DNA of 64,000 nucleotides, taken from positions 620,001 to 684,000 of the forward strand of contig CP150556.1 of the NCBI GenBank assembly GCA_049487715.1. Direction: 5' to 3'. The position numbers and the translations under genes were made by a program. Source of the DNA: Pycnococcus provasolii (taxonomy: Eukaryota; Chlorophyta; Pseudoscourfieldiophyceae; Pseudoscourfieldiales). Below the pieces are notes generated by a model. That model was not told the origin of the DNA. It worked only from the letters and a program-made list of their open reading frames with translations, and searched no databases. This document shows positions 57,650 to 64,000 of this stretch, one piece after another (position 1 is the first letter of the stretch; each line of letters begins with the position of its first letter).

Positions 57650-58597
57650 AGAAGCTCACTTGCTGTGTAAAATATAAGGACTTGAGAAAGACACATTCAA
57701 TTTTATTACGAACCAACCACGCCGCCACATTGACTGAAGCAGACTTTGTCCAGTCACACTGCCCGTTCGAACAAACACGGGTCCCGCCCGGGATTGCTTC
57801 GGTGGGACGCATCGGTTTTCGGGTTTTACTGTAGAGGGCAAGCTTTTCTTTCTTTCTGCCCAAAAGTAAAAAAAAAACGGTACTGTACCCGGTACAGTAG
57901 GGCCCTTCCCCTTCTCCACGGGTAAGTTACAATGCATGAATGCAAGCCGCAGGAAGGAACCCGAGTACTGGGGAGTCACGTGATCCAACTTCCAAGCGTT
58001 GCAGGTCGGAAGGGAGATAACGTGACCTGGTAACGTGATACCTGGCAGCGCAACTTGCACCCCTCAGCCACCCCTCAGCCACCCCTCAGCCGCCTTACGT
58101 GTTGGTGTTGTCACCGCCGCGTCAGACATCGGAGCCTTCTCTCTGATTGAGAGGGAATCCATCGCGAGAAGTCGAAAGGGAACCGCCGGATCCGCTCGCC
58201 CCGCCCTGAGGCTCAAGCGGCACCTCCCCTGAGGCTCGGCAACGTCCTTCTTTCCACGCGCTTCTGCTCTACTGTATTTGTGTGAGTCAGTTTATGCACT
58301 TCTGAGTGCTGGTGGTGCTGGTGGTGTTGGGTTGACACATTTTACTTTTTTTCGTTTTTTTGTTTTTTTTCTCAATTAAATATTTCACTGTTTTGGCTTA
58401 TTTCATACCCTTAAGTCTAACCTTAAGCTTAAGCTTGCCCTTGTCTTAAGGTTTTTAAATAGTAAAAAAAACTATTGGCGGTTTACGCTGCTTCGTTGCG
58501 TTGCGTTGCGTTGCGTTGCTTGGGCCCCGCAAAGAATACTGTACAAACGTCATCAGCAGCTCTTCGAGGACAGGATAGTAGCTCTTCTTTAGGAAAG
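57650..58597. other. Long intergenic region, no gene recognised
   Basis: TGTAA at 57666-57670 follows the Sfi1-like stop. Also present are TACTGTACCCGGTACAGTA (nine-base inverted repeat, ~57882-57900), three CACCCCTCAGC units at 58058-58091, and a (GTTGC)n run at 58495-58519. ORFs are short. Confidence 0.5.
58058..58091. repeat. CACCCCTCAGC triple direct repeat
   Basis: Three adjacent 11-bp units in the gap upstream of the zinc-binding protein gene. Confidence 0.85.
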
Positions 58598-59538
58598 ATG
58601 CCGTCGTGTCACCGCTGCTCCTCATCCGTCAAGATCGAAGAAAATATGGCCACCTGCCCCATATGCGCGACGCACTATCACAACGCCTTTGACTGCGGAG
58701 AAAGAATAAAAAAGTCGTGTATTGCGAATGGTTGCAGCATGAACGTGCTCGAGGCGGCGGCGCAGTGTCCAAAGTGTGCGAAGATATGCATATGCGCAGG
58801 AGGACACGTACGTCACGACTCTCTACCTTTTTTTTTTGACTGCTTGCTTGCTTGCTTGCTTGCTTTTTACCTGTCAACGCGCAAAACACAAACACGCTCA
58901 CTTCTACACTACCATCAAAACAACAGGTGAAGTGCCACGCAGGCATGCAGCGCCTGCGGCGCCAGCAGAATGCCAGTGAGCGCACGGACAGGAGGCAGAA
59001 GCGTTTACAGGTACAGAAGGTACACGTGAAGAAGGATCACAACAAAAAGAGCTTTAGGCAAAGACTTAGGCTCGCTGCTGGCACGACGGGAAGCTCTGCG
59101 GAGACCTCGCAGAAGCGAGAAGCGGAACCTGACGAAGCGAGCGTCGGCGGCGTCGGCGTTGGCGGCGTTGGGAAGCTCAACCCAGTAGTCTCGCCGCCAA
59201 ACCATGTCGGAGTGTCGCTGCCAAAGAGAGAAAACTTAAACTTTGAGGAGCTCCTCTCCCTCTTACTTGCAGGAATCGTTCCGCCGCAGGCAAGCCAGCG
59301 CAATGCGGAGCTACTGCCGATGATTTCCACCAACAACCCAGGCTTGCGAGGGCCTATGGGTAATGGCGTGTACTTGTCAGGTACGATTCTGCCTACACTG
59401 CAGGACGGAGGTGCGAACGCTCTGCTGGCACTATCAGCGATCATCGCTTCCGCAGAAGCCATTGGGCGGTACGGCGCCATGAACGATCTGCAGCAGGTGT
59501 TGAACGCCCTGCAAGCTGCAAGCGGTGGATCTATCTAA
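58598..59538 (+). CDS. Cys-rich zinc-binding protein (zf-4CXXC_R1-like), two exons
   Basis: Exon 1 is 58598-58807 and exon 2 is 58927-59538, giving 273 residues. The 119-bp intron has a GTACGT donor, a CAACAG acceptor and a (CTTG)n run. It joins CICAGGH to VKCHAGMQRLRR in phase 0, completing a Cys/His cluster that neither exon encodes alone. CxxC pairs (SCHRC, TCPIC, QCPKC, CICAGGHVKC) resemble the zf-4CXXC_R1 domain of CDCA7/R1-type nuclear proteins. The second half has a Lys/Arg patch (~75-110), then Gly/Val-rich and Leu-rich segments. DNA or protein binding is likely; the CDCA7 link is tentative. Confidence 0.65.
58843..58863. repeat. (CTTG)n microsatellite inside the intron
   Basis: About five CTTG units within the zinc-protein intron, after an oligo-T run. 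Confidence 0.8.
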
Positions 59539-60044
59539 CCTAAGGTAACTCGATATGAGTATAAGAGTATAAATCTATGTAACTAACGTAACGTTGGAGT
59601 CTTCGTCTATCTCGTCGACGAAAAGGCGGCGCGAATGGACAATGCCCAAGTGGCAGCGGAGGATGGCGATCCACCCTCGAAGCGACGGCGACTTGGCGGA
59701 AGCGGCGGCGGCGGTGGCATCGTCCAGTCGCGAGTTTTGCCCCTGAGCTTGCAAGCGCGCTCGCCAAACCACGAGCGTCGTCGTCGTCGTCGTCGTCGTC
59801 CACGAACCTGTTCATCATAGAGACAGATCTGTCCGAAACGGGTAAAATCGGGTTCGGGGAATCAATCGGGTTCGGGATAGTACAGGAGGTGTTCGTTCGG
59901 GATTTCTGTCTGATGAGCCCTAAGGCCCTTACAAGCGTTTTTTCCCACCTGAATTTCACTATTGTTGTGTCACGCATCATCACCCAGTCAGTCCAGTCCA
60001 GTCCACTACGATATTCTTAGTGGTGGTGATTACTATTATTACTG
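59539..60044. other. Intergenic region, no gene accepted
   Basis: TGTAA near 59577 follows the zinc-protein stop. A (GTC)n run at ~59775-59800 creates Asp- or Arg-rich ORFs on both strands. GGGTTCGGG words repeat at ~59850-59876. A small gene on either strand cannot be excluded. Confidence 0.4.
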
Positions 60045-61064
60045 ATGACGAAGCACTCGCGAGCTTTGTTGGACGACTTTGTCGTCGCTGAAACACACTG
60101 CTACTTTAAAAGGCACGCCGACAAGGGAGCCATGGGCAAGTTCGTGCACAATCGCAGTGTCGCGTCAGCCGACGTGAATCAGACTGTAGTGCGGATGAAC
60201 CAAGACGTTCTCTACAGTGCGATGGTGATGGACTTGCGCAAGTCACCAGTCGTCATTGCACTGCCATCAGTAGAAATAACAAACCGACGCTATGTGAGCT
60301 TGCAAATCATATCAGAAACGCACAACAGCTCCGAAGTTGCGTACGAAGGTGCGCACACAATATCACTAGATTCAGTCGGCACGCCGTTTGCGATGGCTAT
60401 CGTGCGCGTGGGTGTTAAGCGCAACGACGCGTACGACGAAAGCAAGGCGTGGGAAGTGCAGGATGCCATTCGCGTTTCGCAAGATGATGGCGGACCTGGC
60501 TCCTTCTCTCCCGATGTCGTCTACAATGCGACGGACGTTGACGCAATGCGAAAGTCGCTACGCGAACTCAAGCACTACTTCCGTCCCACAGATGCTGAGC
60601 GTCTTGGGGACCGCCACAACCTCGACCGACTGGCGCAGCTCATGGGCGCCGCCAGTGGATGGGGCGGATTGCGTGCGGAGGACGCGACGTATAGCATCCA
60701 CTTCCCACCATCATCATCATCTGAAGAAGAGGATGACGGCGGCGGTGACGCCAAAAACTACGTCATCCACATTCCTCCCGAGGGTGTGCCGCTCATTGGG
60801 AATGGGTTCTGGTCCGTCACCGTGTACGACAAGGACGGCTTCTTGCAACCACAGGCGTCTGTCAACAGCACGACAGCGACTGTTGAGGAGGACGGAAGCA
60901 TAATCATTGGAATCGTTCACGATTCCAATCGCGACGACGCTTTTACAAACGTCATCGCGCAGGCTGGGCCAGGGTGGAGTTACACAGTTCGTATATACCG
61001 CCCTGGCCGAGCTGTCTTAGACGGCACGTTTAAGTTCCCTGAGGCGGTGGTGCAACTTTCGTGA
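60045..61064 (+). CDS. DUF1254/DUF1214 domain protein
   Basis: 339 residues from the ATG at 60045. The first half matches DUF1254 (DVNQTVVRMNQDVLYSAMVM, SPVVIALPSVEITNRRYVSL). The second matches DUF1214 near the C-terminus (GNGFWSVTVYDKDGFLQP, SYTVRIYRPGRAVLDG). These domains usually occur together in bacteria and some algae and have no established function. No signal peptide is obvious, and a patchy phyletic spread makes transfer possible. Confidence 0.8.
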   Translation: MTKHSRALLDDFVVAETHCYFKRHADKGAMGKFVHNRSVASADVNQTVVRMNQDVLYSAMVMDLRKSPVVIALPSVEITNRRYVSLQIISETHNSSEVAYEGAHTISLDSVGTPFAMAIVRVGVKRNDAYDESKAWEVQDAIRVSQDDGGPGSFSPDVVYNATDVDAMRKSLRELKHYFRPTDAERLGDRHNLDRLAQLMGAASGWGGLRAEDATYSIHFPPSSSSEEEDDGGGDAKNYVIHIPPEGVPLIGNGFWSVTVYDKDGFLQPQASVNSTTATVEEDGSIIIGIVHDSNRDDAFTNVIAQAGPGWSYTVRIYRPGRAVLDGTFKFPEAVVQLS

Positions 61065-61120
61065 TTCTTTGTTGTAGCCTTACTTTTTACAAATACATCG
61101 AAATTACTCGTTCCAATTCA

Positions 61121-62686
61121 TCAATCGTTCTTGCTGATGCCGCTGCGGTGTTCTGCCGAGTACCGATGGCAGTCAAATGGCCCGCCGAACGTATGCCAGT
61201 CCCGTATCAATGCCGTGACGTCAGCCCACAGTCCGATGGGAACGGTGTACGCGCACAAAAACAGAAGGAGTATGCACACCGACCAGTCTAGCCGCGACAT
61301 TGCTTTCAGAGAGATTCCCGACGACTTGCGGCGAGCGCGTAGGCGATGCACAATATAAAGTGTCGCGGGGAACCCAAACGAAATCGGACCGAGATTCAGC
61401 GCGCCGATAATCTCCGTGAGATCCTTGAAAAAGGGAATGACGTTCGAGACGATGTACGAGTTCATCGCGACGGCGAGCGCGATGAAGAACCACTGCACAT
61501 TCGGCGTGATGCCCGTGGTGACATTCGCATTCACGGGATCCAGCCACAGGTGGATCGCTCGGCTCACGACGGCGCTCGTGATGGTGTACGAGATGAGCAT
61601 GTGCAGGAAGAGACACCATCCGCCAATCTGGCGCATCCACTCGTCCTCAAGCACGTCCATCAGGAAGTGAGGGGCACCACTGCCAAGGTAGTAAACACCC
61701 ACCGCGGCGGCAACAAAGTACGAGCCGACCAGAACGGGTGCGGCGGCAGACAGGCTGTACGCAAACTCCTCCGGCTTTTGCATTTCGCTGAGGAGGTTGG
61801 GATAGATGCTCTGTCCACTGTACGCAAACAGAATGCCCGTGAAGCTCTCCATGGCATCCAAGAACGACGTGCCTGCGGGAACTCCGCTGGGAACGACGGG
61901 TCTTGGAGTTGGTGCGTGCTTGACGATCGCTGCGACGCAGAGAGCAAGGGGGGTAAAGATTGTGACTGCCGAGACGACCGCAAGGCCTGACAGGCTGTGC
62001 ATGGATCTCAGCTGAATGAACGGGAGAAGGCACAGCGTGACGATGAGCCCAAAGTGCGGCATGCACAGCTGAGACGTTGAGAATATGCCCTGCAGGCTTT
62101 GCGTAAGCACCTGCGCATAGTTGCCGAGCACGAAGAAGAAGTACGCGTACAGCGCGACGGCGACAATCTTCCCCCACCTCGGACCCAGTACGGCGTACCC
62201 GATGTCGGGATACGACTGCGTCGCCGGGTATGCGATGTGCAGTCGCTGCAGCAGAAGTCCGGAGTAGATGTTGAGCGGGTAGATGACGAGTAGGAAAAAT
62301 ACGCCCGCACCCCATCCAAGTCGCGCCACCTGAGCTGCGAGTCCAAGAATCCCCGTGCCGACGATGTCTGCGACAAGCAAGAACGCGGTGTCGAGCCACG
62401 ACGACCGTCGGTCCAAGCACTGCGCGCGTGCTGCTGCTGATGACGCCATGGATGGCATGGAGACGCGCGCAGGCAGTGCTGTAATGTCATCCATCTCGAG
62501 GGCGTGCATGACATTAGGTCCATTATTAGGTCTATCGCGCGGCGAAGAAGAGGAGAGCGGCGCGGACATGGATGACCCCCGTGGTCGCAAGGAAACGTCC
62601 CATTCGTCGTCGTCGTCGAGATCCATCTCCAACTCCAACTCCTCGTCGTGATTTTCCTCATCAGCCTTCTTCTTTTGCGGCGCCAT
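61121..62686 (-). CDS. AAAP/SLC38-type amino-acid transporter
   Basis: 521 residues from the ATG at 62686. The N-terminal ~100 residues are acidic and Ser-rich (LELEMDLDDDDEWD). Helix 1 has the family motif (LDTAFLLVADIVGTGILGLA), followed by about ten more transmembrane helices, including MESFTGILFAYSGQSIYPNL. The family moves neutral amino acids with H+ or Na+ across the plasma or vacuolar membrane. The long acidic N-terminus resembles vacuolar AVT-type members. TTACA lies just beyond the stop (~61088). Confidence 0.9.
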   Translation of the reverse strand: MAPQKKKADEENHDEELELEMDLDDDDEWDVSLRPRGSSMSAPLSSSSPRDRPNNGPNVMHALEMDDITALPARVSMPSMASSAAARAQCLDRRSSWLDTAFLLVADIVGTGILGLAAQVARLGWGAGVFFLLVIYPLNIYSGLLLQRLHIAYPATQSYPDIGYAVLGPRWGKIVAVALYAYFFFVLGNYAQVLTQSLQGIFSTSQLCMPHFGLIVTLCLLPFIQLRSMHSLSGLAVVSAVTIFTPLALCVAAIVKHAPTPRPVVPSGVPAGTSFLDAMESFTGILFAYSGQSIYPNLLSEMQKPEEFAYSLSAAAPVLVGSYFVAAAVGVYYLGSGAPHFLMDVLEDEWMRQIGGWCLFLHMLISYTITSAVVSRAIHLWLDPVNANVTTGITPNVQWFFIALAVAMNSYIVSNVIPFFKDLTEIIGALNLGPISFGFPATLYIVHRLRARRKSSGISLKAMSRLDWSVCILLLFLCAYTVPIGLWADVTALIRDWHTFGGPFDCHRYSAEHRSGISKND

Positions 62687-63123
62687 ACTCTAATGTGGAT
62701 GTTTGCGAATAAACACAAAAACAACAACGGCAAAAACCAAACCAAACCAAACCAAACGGGCGACAGGAAAAAAAAAAGGAAAAAAAACAGAACAGAACAG
62801 AACACAGAGCAGAGAGAGAGAGAACAGATCAACAGAGAGAGAGCACCGGACGTCCGGACCGGAGAAGCCCCTAATTCGCCCCTTAATAAGAACCGGTCTC
62901 CGTTTTCGGGGTTACTACTGTCGGAAAAGAAAAGGAAACGACGAAATGAGAACGGAGTTAGGGGTTAGGAGGGAAGGGGAAAGGAAAGCCGAAAGGTGGA
63001 AGGGACATGGGGGGAGTACGAATCCTCCTTATCCCCCCTGAGGAGGTAGATTCCTGGCCCTCTTCCTCCGGAGCTCGCCTCCCCCCTCCCCGACCACACA
63101 CAACACCACTCTTTTCAGGGACC
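62687..63123. promoter_or_regulatory. Divergent promoter (AAAP / RNB genes)
   Basis: An (AAACC)n run near 62738-62756 is followed by A- and AG-rich sequence and a GTTAGGGGTTAGG tract at 62957-62969. No gene seen. Confidence 0.45.
62957..62969. repeat. Short telomere-like tract GTTAGGGGTTAGG
   Basis: About 155 bp upstream of the RNB-domain gene start in the AAAP/RNB divergent promoter. Confidence 0.6.
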
Positions 63124-64000
63124 ATGGCGGCTTTCTCGCATCAGCACACCTTGCCTTCATCCACTTCATCGCGGCATAGGAGCGGTATACCTTGTCGTAG
63201 AAGTACTGCATTCCTCCTACGTTTGCCTCGTCCCTATTCTTATTCATCTTTACCATCGTCGTCGTTCGCCATCAGGGCTTCTCAGCCTTCGTCGTCGTCG
63301 TCGTCATCTTCATCATCGTCACCTTCGCCACCCTTATCGCCATCAAAACAACCTGTGGCTGTTAGCATACAAGATGCAAGGGCAGGCGCTGCACTCAAGG
63401 CGGCGGCGGAACACGCGAGAAACCTGCACATACAGCAGAGGCCGTGCGCCGACGCGTGGTTCAAGGCGGACGAAAACCTCGCGAGCGTATTCGAGGATGT
63501 CGAGACGTACCGCCTGTACGGAAAGGACGCCGTCGACAGAGACGTTAGGATACTCCTCGACTTGGCGGGGTATCCGAGAACGCAGTATGGGGCGCACAAA
63601 CTGCTCGAAGACTGCGGATTCTGGAGCAGGCACGAGGTGCCCGCCGTGGTTGGCGCAGGGGTGCAGGCGGTCTTTGACGAACACGTCGAACACGACGCCG
63701 CGACGCTCGCGTGCCCAGCCAACCGCGTCGACGACGAACACGCGGAGCACAGAAAGGACCTCACGAAACTAAGAAGCATCGCCATCGACGACCCGTGGAC
63801 GGAGGAGGTGGACGACGCGGTGTACGCCGAACCGCACCCGTCGAAAGAGGGGTGGATACGCATCTTCGTTCACATCGCCGATCCCACGAGATTCATACCG
63901 CTGGGAAGCGAGGTGGAAAAAGAGGCGGCGCAGCGATCGACGTCGTGCTACATGCCCACAGGAACAGCCACCATGCTCCCGAGCGTTCTCGCCAAGGCTG
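63124..64000 (+). CDS. RNase II/R-type exoribonuclease, plastid-like, 5' part
   Basis: The open frame runs from the ATG at 63124 (ACCATGG context) past the right edge, at least 292 residues. The first ~75 residues are Ser/Arg/Leu-rich, a plastid or mitochondrial transit peptide, with a Ser run near 55-70. The middle (~80-210) is helical (RPCADAWFKADENLASVFED). From about residue 225 the RNB catalytic domain begins: SIAIDDPWTEEVDDAV, the Asp-rich motif holding catalytic metal-binding Asp, then GWIRIFVHIADPTRF and a CYMPTGTATMLPSVL block. It would degrade or trim organellar RNA 3'-5', like plant RNR1. Confidence 0.88.
   Translation, partial: MAAFSHQHTLPSSTSSRHRSGIPCRRSTAFLLRLPRPYSYSSLPSSSFAIRASQPSSSSSSSSSSSPSPPLSPSKQPVAVSIQDARAGAALKAAAEHARNLHIQQRPCADAWFKADENLASVFEDVETYRLYGKDAVDRDVRILLDLAGYPRTQYGAHKLLEDCGFWSRHEVPAVVGAGVQAVFDEHVEHDAATLACPANRVDDEHAEHRKDLTKLRSIAIDDPWTEEVDDAVYAEPHPSKEGWIRIFVHIADPTRFIPLGSEVEKEAAQRSTSCYMPTGTATMLPSVLAKA

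Noticed and set aside
57760-57785. tRNA T-arm-like hairpin (CCCGT...ACGGG)
   Set aside because: The loop is too long and no acceptor, D or anticodon arms can be drawn.
58058-58091. CRISPR-like array
   Set aside because: Adjacent direct repeats without spacers in a eukaryotic genome.
59635-59820. Small ORF with PPSKRRRL nuclear-signal-like motif
   Set aside because: Its Arg run comes from a (GTC)n microsatellite, the opposite strand is equally open, and there is no independent support.

Overview
The window looks like a gene-dense nuclear segment of a small green alga (chlorophyte, probably prasinophyte-grade). The reasons are: a plastid-type starch synthase; several proteins with plastid-type leaders (an RNB exoribonuclease, a CBS-pair protein, a MATE carrier, and possibly a chalcone-isomerase-fold protein); TGTAA poly(A)-like signals just after many stop codons; very few, short GT-AG introns; and eukaryote-only genes (KNL1, Sfi1, COP9 subunit 7, P4-ATPase, EFR3). 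Species is not determinable from the sequence alone. About 34 genes fill 64 kb on both strands, often head to head across short shared promoters.

Layout. 0-4 kb: a partial plastid-leader protein running off the left edge, then a nucleotide-sugar-transporter/sulfotransferase fusion. 4.7-8.5 kb: kinetochore scaffold KNL1/Spc105 with an RVSF PP1 site and MELT repeats. 8.6-21.3 kb: secreted unknown, MATE transporter, atypical SDR, PPIL6-like cyclophilin, starch synthase, helical unknown, CSN7, CHI-fold protein. 21.7-29.2 kb: EFR3-like membrane scaffold with an IQ motif, selenocysteine-lyase-like enzyme (one intron), helical unknown, ankyrin protein. 30.6-37.7 kb: P4-ATPase flippase, membrane-anchored SET protein, secreted alpha/beta hydrolase.

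38-44.6 kb is the most unusual part. It holds a small dsRBD + RNase III-like gene with a degenerate active site, a local tandem duplication that left a broken copy of that gene, and three related secreted Ala/Gly/Asn-rich repeat proteins, one carrying a 141-bp unit repeated about four times. A DUF3500-like secreted protein and an unknown ORF lie among them. 44.7-64 kb: ENT nucleoside transporter, tandem GT2-like glycosyltransferase, CBS-pair protein, acidic unknown, a giant Sfi1-type centrin-binding protein with an N-terminal fascin-like trefoil, a Cys-rich zinc-binding protein (one intron), a DUF1254/DUF1214 protein, an AAAP amino-acid transporter and, at the right edge, the 5' part of a plastid-type RNase II/R.

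Short TTAGGG/CCCTAA tracts and related G-rich minisatellites recur in the promoter gaps, most often between divergent genes. They are human-type telomere repeats at internal positions and may act as promoter elements. No operon logic applies. Functional themes are plastid metabolism, secretory-pathway transport and glycan modification, and cell division or the centrin/flagellar apparatus (KNL1, Sfi1, PPIL6).
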